A DNA stretch of 64,000 nucleotides from assembly GCF_028993575.1 (NCBI RefSeq), contig NZ_CP118615.1:5857001-5921000 (forward strand), written 5' to 3'. The notes beneath the pieces are model-generated. The model did no database searches. It was not told the DNA's origin and saw only the letters and a program-made list of their open reading frames with translations. Shown piece by piece: positions 7,320-15,458 of this stretch. The stretch comes from Micromonospora cathayae. GTDB taxonomy: Bacteria; Actinomycetota; Actinomycetes; Mycobacteriales; Micromonosporaceae. The translations under genes were made by a program, and so were the position numbers. Position 1 is the first letter of the stretch. The number at the start of each line of letters is the position of its first letter.

Positions 7320-8525
7320 TCAGCCCACGGCGCAGGCGGCACCGTTCAACATGAAGCTGGTCGGCGACGCGTTGCTGGCGCTCCACCGTCCCTGGATACC
7401 GAAGGTCGCGGAGCCGTCCGCCCCGAGCACCCGGTTCCAGTCGACGTTGCGGGCCGTCACGGTGGTACCGCTCTGGCTGACCGTGCCGTTCCAGGCGGAG
7501 GTGACCTGCTGGTCGCCCGGGAAACTGAACGACACGGTCCAACCGTCGACCGGCGTCGTCCCCGTGTTCCGGACCGTCACGGCGGCGACGAACCCACCCG
7601 GCCACTCGGACTGCAGCTGGTAGGTCACCCGGCAGGTGGCCGGCGGCGGGGGCGTCGGCGTGGGCGTGGGCCCGGCGGGCGCGGTGACCGTGTTCGACGC
7701 GATCGACACGTTGCCCACCGCGTCCCGGGCCCGCACGTAGTACAGGAGACGCTGCGTCGGCGGCAGCGGCACCAGCGGCACCGTGTACGTGGTCGCCGGC
7801 ACGGTGGCGACCAGCCTCGAGGTGTACCAGCCGTCGAACCGGTAGACGTCGTACCCGACCACGCCGACGTTGTCCGTCGACGGCGACCAGGAGAGTACGG
7901 CGGTCGAGTCGGTCACGTCGCCGATGGTCAGGTTCTGCGGGGCGACCGGCGGGATGGTGTCCGGGCCGGTGTCCGTCACCGGGGTGACCACGGTCAGCGG
8001 GTTCGAGTAGTGGGAGCGGTGACCGAGGCCGTCGCGGGCGGAGACCCGGAAGGTGTACTGCTGACCCGCCGTGACGTAGTTGGTGATCGTGGTGGTGGTG
8101 ACAGGCCCGACGCTGGCGCTGAAGATGACGTCGCTGAACTCCTGGTAGTACATGATGTCGTACCCGGCGACCGGGCAGCAGCCGGGCGTGGGGGCCGTCC
8201 AGGTGAGGGTGACCGCCCCGGTCCGGACCTGGGTGGCGGTCACGTTCGTGGGCACGCTCGGCGGGAACGGCGAGGTACCCGGCGTGCTGGGCGTCGTGGT
8301 CGGCGTCGGCGGCGGCTCGGTTCCGGCCGTCCCCGGGGAACTGCCCGGCGCCGGGGCGACCCCCGGGTACGCGAGGGCCGCCGGCCCGGCGGGCGTCGCG
8401 GTGCCGGCATCGGCCGCGGGTACGGCGATCAGACCGGCACCGAGCAGCGCGACGGACAGGACGACGAGAGCCGGCACGCCGGGCCGCAGGCGGCGGAGCA
8501 CCGAGGACGAGGGGACGCCTACCAT
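7320..8525 (-). CDS. Secreted two-FN3, CBM2 cellulose-binding protein without catalytic domain
   Basis: A 401-residue exported protein: signal peptide (about residues 1-40, ending PAADA), a Pro/Thr linker, two fibronectin type III domains (about 89-183 and 190-285), a second Pro/Thr linker and a C-terminal CBM2 (about 297-401, starting CRVTYQLQSEWPGGF). No catalytic domain is present, so it probably acts as a cellulose-targeting or cell-attachment module. The ATG chosen gives a clean signal peptide. A GTG at 8564 would add 13 residues, and neither has a strong ribosome site. It lies upstream of the xylanase gene on the same strand but 420 bp away, so it is probably a separate transcript of the same regulon. 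Confidence 0.85.
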   Translation of the reverse strand: MVGVPSSSVLRRLRPGVPALVVLSVALLGAGLIAVPAADAGTATPAGPAALAYPGVAPAPGSSPGTAGTEPPPTPTTTPSTPGTSPFPPSVPTNVTATQVRTGAVTLTWTAPTPGCCPVAGYDIMYYQEFSDVIFSASVGPVTTTTITNYVTAGQQYTFRVSARDGLGHRSHYSNPLTVVTPVTDTGPDTIPPVAPQNLTIGDVTDSTAVLSWSPSTDNVGVVGYDVYRFDGWYTSRLVATVPATTYTVPLVPLPPTQRLLYYVRARDAVGNVSIASNTVTAPAGPTPTPTPPPPATCRVTYQLQSEWPGGFVAAVTVRNTGTTPVDGWTVSFSFPGDQQVTSAWNGTVSQSGTTVTARNVDWNRVLGADGSATFGIQGRWSASNASPTSFMLNGAACAVG

Positions 8526-8702
8526 GTGTCCACAGTGCCGCAAGATATCGACGTTCACCAACACGTCTCATCTCTCGGACGGCGGACCGGGGCGCTGCCC
8601 GACCTGGCGACCCGGCCCATTCCGACCACCGGGCCACGGTCGGCGGCCTTCCGGGAGATATCCCCGGTGCACGGCTGCGCCTCACCGGGTATGGACAGCG
8701 GC

Positions 8703-9080
8703 ATGACCGGACAACGCCCCCGCCTGACCCTGGCCGCCACCGTGCTGGACTCGCCCGACGCCCGGGAACTCGCCAGCTTCTACGAACGCCTGCTCGGCTG
8801 GTTCCGGGAGGACGACGAGCCGGACTGGGTCACCCTGCGGGCCCCGGGCGGTGGTGCCGGCCTGGCCTTCCAGACCGAACCGGACCACGTACCACCGGTC
8901 TGGCCGGCGGGCCCCGGGGACCAGCGGATGATGACCCACCTCGACATCCAGGTGGACGACCTCGATGCGGCCTCGGCACACGCGGTCGCGGTGGGCGCCA
9001 CGCTGGCGGACTTCCAGCCCCAGGACGACGTCCGGGTCCACCTCGACCCGGCCGGCCATCCGTTCTGCCTGTTCCTCTAG
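8703..9080 (+). CDS. VOC-family (glyoxalase-like) protein
   Basis: A 125-residue single-chain vicinal oxygen chelate protein. It contains paired beta-alpha-beta-beta-beta modules: ATVLDSPDARELASFYERLLGW at the N-terminus, and THLDIQVDDLDAASAHAVAVGA followed by DPAGHPFCLFL. The last segment is the usual C-terminal signature of the actinobacterial glyoxalase/bleomycin-resistance-like group. These proteins bind a metal or small ligand; the substrate is not predictable. An ATG at 8691, 12 bases upstream, is an alternative start. Confidence 0.85.
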   Translation: MTGQRPRLTLAATVLDSPDARELASFYERLLGWFREDDEPDWVTLRAPGGGAGLAFQTEPDHVPPVWPAGPGDQRMMTHLDIQVDDLDAASAHAVAVGATLADFQPQDDVRVHLDPAGHPFCLFL

Positions 9081-9176
9081 GCGCTGCGTCGTCACCTGAT
9101 GCCCGGTCGCCCTGGCGGTGTCGGTGGTGCCTGGTTCAATCCGCACCGGACGACGGACGCGGTGAAACGAGGACCG

Positions 9177-9542
9177 ATGGGCACCTGGGGCAGCGGCAAC
9201 TTCGACGACGACACGGCAGCCGACCACCTGTCGGCGCTGACCGGTCGGTTGATCTCCGAGGTAGCCGAGGCGATGTCCGGCGACCCGGTCGGCATCGAGC
9301 CCGACGAGTACTGGGGTGTGGTGGTGCCCTGCAACCTGGAGCTGCTGCACCTGCTGGCCCGGCAGAAGTACGTGGGCGCCAGCCTGCCCGCCCCGGAGAC
9401 GATCGCCGACTGGAAGAGCAGGTACCTGGCGGTCTGGGACGGGACGATCGACGGCCTGGAGCCCAGCCCGGAGTACCGGGAGCAGCGGCGGACCGTCCTC
9501 GTGCGGACCTTCGACCAACTGCTGGAGCTGGCCAGGGGCTAG
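9177..9542 (+). CDS. DUF4259-domain protein
   Basis: A 121-residue protein starting MGTWGSGNFDDDTAADHL, the hallmark of the DUF4259 family, followed by helices to a Leu-rich C-terminus (DQLLELARG). The start is fixed by AACGAGGA 4-11 nt upstream of the ATG. Function is unknown; family members are small cytosolic proteins often found as single genes, as here. Confidence 0.8.
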   Translation: MGTWGSGNFDDDTAADHLSALTGRLISEVAEAMSGDPVGIEPDEYWGVVVPCNLELLHLLARQKYVGASLPAPETIADWKSRYLAVWDGTIDGLEPSPEYREQRRTVLVRTFDQLLELARG

Positions 9543-9835
9543 GCGACGCGGCGTTCCGCGTACCGGGCGGCGACGTGGCGGCTGGACGACGGCGCCCCTC
9601 GTCAGTGCCACCCGCCCGGCGTCAGCGCAAGCGGTCTGTCGTCGGTGCCGGTGCCGAGGGCCGGACTGCGTGCGCCCGGCTCGGCGCACATCCCCTAAGG
9701 CGTCCTAGGAGGATGGATTGCTGGCCGGGCGACACGCTGCGCGGTGGCCACCCGGCGTTGCCCGTACTCTGGCGACCGTCACCGGTGACCAACTCCAGTG
9801 AGCCGACGCATCCACCGGTGACGAGGGGGCACCCA

Positions 9836-11128
9836 ATGACGGCGGTACCAGACCAACGATCCACCGCTGCGAGTCCGGCTGTCGTCGGGCAGGCGGCGGA
9901 CGAGGACCTGCGCGCCCTGTTCGGGCAGTCCATCGCCGTGTTCGCGGCGCTCGCCGGGCCGACGCACGTGGTCGAGGCGGCGAACCCGGCGTTCTTCGCC
10001 ACCATCGGTGAGGAACGGGCGCGTACCGGAGTCGCCATCGCCGAGTTGCTGCCCGAACTGGCCGACCAGGGCTTCATCGCCCTGCTGGACGGGGTCTACC
10101 GCACGGGTGAGCCGTACACCGGCCGGGACGCCCGGGTCGTGCTGGGCACCGGACCGCAGGTACGGGAGGCGTTCTTCGACTTCACCTACGAGCCGCGCCG
10201 GGACCCCGCCGGCAAGGTGACCGGGATCCGGGTGATCGGGGTGGAGACCACCCAGGTCAAGCAGGCCCAGCGGCTGATGGCCGAACACCGCGCCCTGGTG
10301 GAGCAGATCGCCCGTCAGGCGCCCCTGTCCGAGGTGCTCGAAGGGATGGCCCGCTCCATCGAGGATCTCGCACCGCGGGAGGTGTTCGTCTCCGTGCTGC
10401 TCGCCGATCCCGACGGCCGGCACCTGCGCCACGGTGCCGCGCCGAGCCTGCCCGACTTCTACAACCAGGCCATCGACGGGATCGCCACCGGTGAGGGCGT
10501 CGGCTCGTGCGGCACCGCCGCGCACCGGCGGGAGGCGGTCATCGTCACCGACATCGCCACCGACCCGTTCTGGGACGACTTCCGGGAACTCGCCGGGCGG
10601 GCCGGGGTGGCCGCCTGCTGGTCCACGCCGATCCTGGCCCGCGACGGCAGCCTGCTGGGCACCTTCGCCATGTACCACCGCACCCCGCGCGTCCCGCAGG
10701 ACACCGACCTCGCCCTCGCCCGGATCTTCACCGGCACCGCCGCCCTGGCCATCGAACGGCACCGGATCGAACAGGCGAAGGCCGCCGCCGACGCGCGCGC
10801 CAGAGCAGCCCACGACGAGCTGTCCAGGGCGGTACGTGCGGAGCGGGGACTGCGTGCCGAGGCCGAGCAGCGGGCCGCCGCCGCCGCGGAACTCACCGCC
10901 CGGATGCGCGCCGCCGCCGCCGCGCAGGCCGCCACCCCCCGCCCCGGGCAGTGTCAGCTCGGGGGCTCCCCCGGGTGCACCGAGCCGGCCGAGATCAAGA
11001 TCGCCGATTCGTGGGGCGACTCGGCGTGGGGGTGCCCCAGCCACGTCGAGGAGGCCATCCTCAACGTCCGGTCGGTGTTCATCGCCAACGAGGAGCTCGG
11101 TGGCCTGGCGGCCTACCTGCACCGCTGA
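9836..11128 (+). CDS. PAS- and GAF-domain sensory protein with Cys-containing tail
   Basis: A 430-residue cytosolic protein. An N-terminal PAS-like domain (about residues 25-145; PTHVVEAANPAFFATIG resembles PAS domains of actinobacterial sensor kinases and phosphatases) is followed by a GAF domain (about 165-315; VGSCGTAAHRREAVIVTDIA and TPILARDGSLLGTFAMYHR are typical). A coiled-coil-like Ala/Arg/Glu helix (about 315-370) leads to a C-terminal segment with CQLGGSPGC and GCPSHVEEA. No kinase, GGDEF or SpoIIE output domain is present, so the Cys/His tail may be the output or a metal site. GAGGGGG precedes the ATG. Confidence 0.75.
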   Translation: MTAVPDQRSTAASPAVVGQAADEDLRALFGQSIAVFAALAGPTHVVEAANPAFFATIGEERARTGVAIAELLPELADQGFIALLDGVYRTGEPYTGRDARVVLGTGPQVREAFFDFTYEPRRDPAGKVTGIRVIGVETTQVKQAQRLMAEHRALVEQIARQAPLSEVLEGMARSIEDLAPREVFVSVLLADPDGRHLRHGAAPSLPDFYNQAIDGIATGEGVGSCGTAAHRREAVIVTDIATDPFWDDFRELAGRAGVAACWSTPILARDGSLLGTFAMYHRTPRVPQDTDLALARIFTGTAALAIERHRIEQAKAAADARARAAHDELSRAVRAERGLRAEAEQRAAAAAELTARMRAAAAAQAATPRPGQCQLGGSPGCTEPAEIKIADSWGDSAWGCPSHVEEAILNVRSVFIANEELGGLAAYLHR

Positions 11129-11148
11129 CCGCTGTTCGGTCGCCGGTC

Positions 11149-11215
11149 GATCGCGTTGCCCGGCGGAGCCGCGAGACGGACCGATCGCGTCCCGGCGGAG
11201 CCGCGAGACGGACCG
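11149..11215. repeat. Two tandem copies of a 32-34 bp sequence
   Basis: GATCGCGT followed by CCCGGCGGAGCCGCGAGAC and GGACCG occurs twice in a row between the PAS/GAF gene and the MmcQ/YjbR gene. The first copy has two extra bases (TG). Non-coding, and no function evident. Confidence 0.7.
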
Positions 11216-11316
11216 GTGCGCGGCGTCCGGGGCGCTCTGTGCGGCCGGCGGATCCGGTGTCGGACCCGGCGGTTAGCCTGTCGGCATGCCGCAGGCGACG
11301 CCCCTGAGAGGTTCCG

Positions 11317-11697
11317 ATGGCTGACGCCGACGACGTACGTCGACTGGCCCTGGCCCTGCCACACGTCACGGAGATCGACAGCGACGGTTTCGACTTCCGG
11401 GTGGCCGACAAGGGGTTCGTCTGGTCCTACCCGGAGCGTCGGCCCGGAAAGCCGCGCGTGATCCGCACCGACATCGCGGTGCTGTACGTCGGCGACGAGG
11501 CGGAGAAGCAGGCGTTGCTCCTCGGCGAGCCCGAGGTCTTCTTCACCACCCCCGGCTACGACGGACTGCCCCTGGTCATGCTGCGACTCGAGCAGGTGGA
11601 CGTCGACCGACTCGACGAACTCGTCACCGACGCCTGGCGGATGCGCGCCCCGGAACCGCTCGCCGGCGACCTCGGTACGACCGGGCGGGTCGGCTGA
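11317..11697 (+). CDS. MmcQ/YjbR family protein
   Basis: A 126-residue protein of the MmcQ/YjbR (CyaY-like fold) family. It shows the usual order: ADDVRRLALALPHVTE, then GFDFRVADKGFVWSYP, then FFTTPGYDGLPLVMLRLEQVD and a C-terminal helix with DELVTDAWRMRAP. Family members are small putative DNA-binding proteins of unknown role. GAGAGG precedes the ATG. It lies upstream of the rph control region in the same direction, separated by a palindrome that may terminate it. Confidence 0.85.
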   Translation: MADADDVRRLALALPHVTEIDSDGFDFRVADKGFVWSYPERRPGKPRVIRTDIAVLYVGDEAEKQALLLGEPEVFFTTPGYDGLPLVMLRLEQVDVDRLDELVTDAWRMRAPEPLAGDLGTTGRVG

Positions 11698-11765
11698 CCG
11701 CACGCCCCGCTCCGTTCGTGAGGAACGGTCGGGTTTACGAAACGACAGGGGCCGGAAACGCCAAA

Positions 11766-11785
11766 GGCAGGGAGATCTCCCTGCC
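11766..11785. terminator. Perfect 20-bp palindrome, terminator or operator
   Basis: GGCAGGGAGATCTCCCTGCC lies 69 bp after the MmcQ/YjbR stop and 24 bp before the rifamycin-associated element. It may terminate the upstream gene. A role as a regulator site in the rph promoter is also possible. Confidence 0.5.
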
Positions 11786-11808
11786 ACTCTTAACGTATAG
11801 CGCACCGG

Positions 11809-11827
11809 GGGGCTTGTGGCAAGACCC
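11809..11827. promoter_or_regulatory. Rifamycin-associated element (RAE)
   Basis: GGGGCTTGTGGCAAGACCC matches the 19-bp palindromic rifamycin-associated element (GGGGCTTGCGGCAAGGCCC as I recall it) at 17 of 19 positions. In actinomycetes this element lies upstream of rifamycin-inactivating genes and mediates rifamycin-inducible expression. It precedes the rph start by about 170 nt, with AT-richer TAACGTATAG just upstream at 11791-11800 as a possible -10. Confidence 0.85.
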
Positions 11828-11999
11828 GGGTGGTGGCGCAGAATCCTCGCCCTGAGCCACGAACTGGGAAACGGGGGTACGACGTGCGGGTGTCGGTGTC
11901 GACGTACGGAGAGCACGGAGCGGCGGTGCAGCCGCGGGCGGCGGGGGTGCGGTCGTGGACGACCGGGCGGGTGGGCACGGCGACGCCGGGGGTGTCGTG

Positions 12000-14597
12000 G
12001 TGATCGGGCGGTACGTGGTGGAGCTTCCCGAGATCGGGGAGACGCAGGTCGCGCTCGTCGGCGGCAAGGGCGCGCAGCTGGGCGGGCTGTCCCGGATCGA
12101 CGGCATCGACGTGCCGACCGGCTTCTGCGTGACGACGGACGCCTTCCGGCGAGCCACGGCGGCGGTGCCGTCGATCGACGACCGGCTGGACCGGCTGTCG
12201 CGGCTGGACACCGGGGACGCGGAGGCGGTCCGCACGCTCAGCGCGGAACTCCGCCGGATCATCGAAGGGATCAGCGTCCCGGACGAGGTCGCGGCGGCGG
12301 TCACCGGCATGCTCGCCCGGTCCGGTGAGCGGGCCGGCTACGCCGTCCGGTCCAGCGCCACGGCCGAGGACCTGCCCACCGCCTCGTTCGCCGGCCAGCA
12401 TGACACGTACCTGAACGTCGTGGGCCCGGCGGCGGTCCTCCGGCACGTCGTCCGGTGCTGGGCGTCGCTGTTCACCGAGCGGGCCGTGACCTACCGCCAG
12501 CGCAACGGCATCGACCACCGGACCGTCCGGATGGCGGTGGTCGTGCAGCGGATGGTGGTTGCCGACGCGGCCGGTGTGCTGTTCACGGCCGACCCGGTCA
12601 CCGGCAACCGGACGGTGTCCACCGTGGAGGCCGGCTTCGGCCTCGGTGAGGCCCTGGTCTCCGGCCTGGTGACGCCGGACGTCTTCACGGTCCGCGACGA
12701 CGGGACCGTCACCAGGGCGGTCGCCGTCAAGCGGCGTGCCGTGCGGGCCCAGCCGGCCGGTGGGACCCGGGAGGTGGCGGTCGACCCGCAGCGGCAGGAA
12801 CAACCGGCGCTGACGGACGCGCAGGTCGTCCGGCTGGTGCGGCTCGGTCGACGGATCGAGGCGCACTTCGGCCGCCCGCAGGACATCGAGTGGTGCCTGG
12901 TCGACGGGGACTTCCGGATCGTGCAGAGCCGGCCGGTCACCACGCTGTTCCCCGTCCCCGAGCGCGGCGACACGGAGAACCACGTCTACGTCTCGGTCGG
13001 CCACCAGCAGATGATGACCGACCCCATGAAACCCCTCGGGCTCTCCATGTGGCGGCTGACCGCCATGGTGCCGATGTACGAGGCCGGTGGCCGGCTGTTC
13101 GTCGACGTCACCCGGCACCTGGCCGCGCCCGCCAGCCGAGCCGGTCTGCTGAACGTTGCGGGAAAGTCGGATCCACTGGTCCGGGACGCGCTGGAGACCG
13201 TCCTCGACCGTGGTGACTTCGTCCCGTCGCTGCCGGACGCGGGCCCCGCCGGGCCGCTGTTCGACGGGGTACCCACGTCGATCGAGACCGATCCGGCCAT
13301 CGTCACCGGGCTGGTCGAACGGAGTCGGGCATCCATCGCCGCGCTGCGCCGTGACCTCGCGACGAAGACCGGACCGGCCCTGTTCGAGTTCCTGCTGGAG
13401 ACCTTCGAGGAGCACCGTCGGCACCTCGGCGATCCGCTCAACATGCAGGTGATCATGGCGGGGATGGATGCCACCTGGTGGCTCAACGACCGGCTGCGGG
13501 AATGGCTGGGTGAGCAGAACCCGGCCGACACGCTCACCCTGTCGGCCCCCCACAACATCACCTCGGAGATGGGCCTGGAGCTGCTCGACGTCGCCGACGT
13601 GATCCGCCCGTATCCGCAGGTGGTGGCGTTCCTGCGGGACGTCCGGGACGACAGCTTCCTGGACCGGCTGCCGACGCTCCCCGGCGGGACCGAGGCCCGC
13701 GACGCCATCGAGGCGTACCTGGACCGGTACGGCATGCGCTGCGTCGGCGAGATCGACATCAGCCGGCCGCGGTGGCGGGAACGCCCCCGTACCCTCGTCC
13801 CCCTGATCCTGGACAACGTCCGGGCCTTCGAGCCCGGTGAGGCCGGGCGGCGGTTCGCGCGGGGCCGGCAGGAGGCGCAGCGGAAGGAACAGGACGTGCT
13901 CGCACGCCTGCGGACCCTGCCGGACGGCGAACGGAAGGCCGCCGAGACGCAACGGATGATCGACCGGCTGCGTACCTTCATCGGCTACCGGGAGTACCCG
14001 AAGTACGACATCGTCAGCCGCTACTTCCTCTACAAGCAGGCGTTGCTGGGCGAGGCCGGACGCCTGGTCCGGGCCGGCGTGGTCGCCAGAACGGAGGACG
14101 CCTTCTACCTGACGTTCCAGGAACTGCACGAGGTGGTGCTGTCGAACAGCGCGGACCGGCGGCTCATCCAGCGGCGCAGGGCGGAGTTCCGGTCGTACCA
14201 CGCGCTCACCCCGCCCCGGGTGCTCACCTCCGACGGCGAGGCCCTCACCGGGGCGTACCGGCGCGACGACCTGCCGGCCGGCGCGCTGCTGGGCCTCCCG
14301 GTCTCCGCCGGCACGGTCGAGGGGCGGGCCCGCGTGGTACGGGACCTGGCGGAGGCCGAGATCGAGGCGGGCGACATCCTGGTCACCACCTACACCGATC
14401 CGAGCTGGTCGCCCCTGTTCGTCGCCGTCGCGGGCCTGGTGACGGAGGTGGGCGGCCTGATGACGCACGGCGCGGTGATCGCCCGGGAGTACGGCCTGCC
14501 GGCCGTCGTCAACGTCGTGGACGCCACCCGGCTCATCCGGGACGGGCAACGGATCCGGGTGCACGGGGGCGACGGGTACGTCGAGATCCTGTCCTGA
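12000..14597 (+). CDS. rph: Rifamycin-inactivating phosphotransferase
   Basis: An 865-residue dikinase-type enzyme that inactivates rifamycins, transferring the beta-phosphate of ATP to the C21 hydroxyl through a phosphohistidine. It opens with an ATP-grasp domain (VGGKGAQLGGLSRIDGIDVPTGF; YAVRSSATAEDLPTASFAGQ; GILFTADPVTGNR-like VLFTADPVTGNRT), followed by the large rifampin-binding helical domain with SVGHQQMMTDPMKPLGLS. It ends with the swivelling PEP-utiliser-type His domain carrying LMTHGAVIAREYGLPAV, where the catalytic His is residue 823. Length matches the roughly 865-residue family. Tandem GTG codons at 11997 and 12000 with CCGGGGG upstream give the best start; an in-frame GTG at 11955 would add 15 unlike residues. 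The element upstream supports the assignment. Confidence 0.93.
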   Translation: MIGRYVVELPEIGETQVALVGGKGAQLGGLSRIDGIDVPTGFCVTTDAFRRATAAVPSIDDRLDRLSRLDTGDAEAVRTLSAELRRIIEGISVPDEVAAAVTGMLARSGERAGYAVRSSATAEDLPTASFAGQHDTYLNVVGPAAVLRHVVRCWASLFTERAVTYRQRNGIDHRTVRMAVVVQRMVVADAAGVLFTADPVTGNRTVSTVEAGFGLGEALVSGLVTPDVFTVRDDGTVTRAVAVKRRAVRAQPAGGTREVAVDPQRQEQPALTDAQVVRLVRLGRRIEAHFGRPQDIEWCLVDGDFRIVQSRPVTTLFPVPERGDTENHVYVSVGHQQMMTDPMKPLGLSMWRLTAMVPMYEAGGRLFVDVTRHLAAPASRAGLLNVAGKSDPLVRDALETVLDRGDFVPSLPDAGPAGPLFDGVPTSIETDPAIVTGLVERSRASIAALRRDLATKTGPALFEFLLETFEEHRRHLGDPLNMQVIMAGMDATWWLNDRLREWLGEQNPADTLTLSAPHNITSEMGLELLDVADVIRPYPQVVAFLRDVRDDSFLDRLPTLPGGTEARDAIEAYLDRYGMRCVGEIDISRPRWRERPRTLVPLILDNVRAFEPGEAGRRFARGRQEAQRKEQDVLARLRTLPDGERKAAETQRMIDRLRTFIGYREYPKYDIVSRYFLYKQALLGEAGRLVRAGVVARTEDAFYLTFQELHEVVLSNSADRRLIQRRRAEFRSYHALTPPRVLTSDGEALTGAYRRDDLPAGALLGLPVSAGTVEGRARVVRDLAEAEIEAGDILVTTYTDPSWSPLFVAVAGLVTEVGGLMTHGAVIAREYGLPAVVNVVDATRLIRDGQRIRVHGGDGYVEILS

Positions 14598-14640
14598 CGT
14601 GCCCGCCGCCACCGCCGACCGTGGCCGTGGCTACCGCTGA

Positions 14641-14670
14641 GCCGGCCGCCCCGGGGCCGGGGCGGCCGGC
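14641..14670. terminator. Bidirectional hairpin terminator
   Basis: A perfect 14-bp stem (GCCGGCCGCCCCGG / CCGGGGCGGCCGGC) with a 2-nt loop, flanked by a further outer pair CGCTGAGCC...GGCTCAGCG, lies between convergent rph and the IclR gene. Confidence 0.75.
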
Positions 14671-14681
14671 CTCCGGGAGGC

Positions 14682-15458
14682 TCAGCGGCTGGCGGCGGCC
14701 GCCGCGCGTCGCAGCGCCGCCTGCACCTTCGCCACGTACTGCTCGTCGGACCGGGTCATCGGGACGACCACGGCGAGGACGCCGAGCAGGAGGTCGCCCC
14801 GGAAGACGGGGGCGGCCACCGCCCACGACTCCTCGGTCGACTCGCGGCCGCTGTAGCCCATGCCCTCCTCGCGGATGCGGGCGCACTCGGCCCGCAGGTC
14901 GGCCAGGGTGCGCACGGCCCCGGACTCGGTGGTGAACTGTTCGGTGCCAGGCGGCAAACCGAGGTAGCCGTGCTCGGCGTCGTTGAAGGCGATCAGGGCC
15001 TTGCCGGCGGCGCCCAGGTACACCGGGCCACGTTCGCCGGGGTGGCAGACCCGCCGGACGAGCCGGGCGGACTCCGCCGACTCGATGCAGACCCGGTCGT
15101 TGCCGGCACGGACGAAGAACGCCACCGTCTCGTCGAGTTCGTCGCGGAGGCCGGTGGCGGCCTCCCGGGCGAGCTTGCGGACACCCGACCACTGGTCGCT
15201 GGCGTACAGCAGGGCGGTCAGTTCGGGTCCGGGGACGAACTGGCCGTCCTCGTCCTGGTCCAGGAAGTCCGCCATTCTCAGGGTGGCCAGCAGCCGGGAG
15301 GCGGTGCTCAGGCTGACTCCGGCCGCGCCGGCGAGTTCGGTGAGGGTCCGGCTGCCGCGCGCGGTCGCGGAGAGCAGGTTCAGGGCGCGGATCACCGACC
15401 TGACGCCACGCTGCTCCGTGGTCTCGTTTTCCAGCTCGGTCACCGGGGCCTCCTTCAT
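14682..15458 (-). CDS. IclR-family transcriptional regulator
   Basis: A 258-residue regulator with an N-terminal winged helix-turn-helix (about residues 17-80; TLTELAGAAGVSLSTASRLLATL) and a C-terminal IclR effector-binding GAF-like domain (ESARLVRRVCHPGERGPVYLGAAGKALIAF; REEGMGYSGRESTEESWAVAAPVF). Its start overlaps the ATPase stop by 4 bp, so it is the last gene of the ABC-importer operon. It probably controls that operon and the divergent genes at 19.5-26.4 kb through the two IclR-box-like palindromes at 19448-19476 and 20716-20730. The ligand is probably the imported compound or a breakdown product. Confidence 0.9.
   Translation of the reverse strand: MKEAPVTELENETTEQRGVRSVIRALNLLSATARGSRTLTELAGAAGVSLSTASRLLATLRMADFLDQDEDGQFVPGPELTALLYASDQWSGVRKLAREAATGLRDELDETVAFFVRAGNDRVCIESAESARLVRRVCHPGERGPVYLGAAGKALIAFNDAEHGYLGLPPGTEQFTTESGAVRTLADLRAECARIREEGMGYSGRESTEESWAVAAPVFRGDLLLGVLAVVVPMTRSDEQYVAKVQAALRRAAAAASR

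Noticed and set aside
11161..11216. Attachment-site repeat of a mobile element
   Set aside because: The two copies are adjacent with no integrase, tRNA or element between them.
11790..14612. A 940-codon minus-strand open frame across rph
   Set aside because: Exact antisense of rph with repetitive Asp/Arg/Gly/Val composition; the plus strand has a complete enzyme with catalytic motifs.
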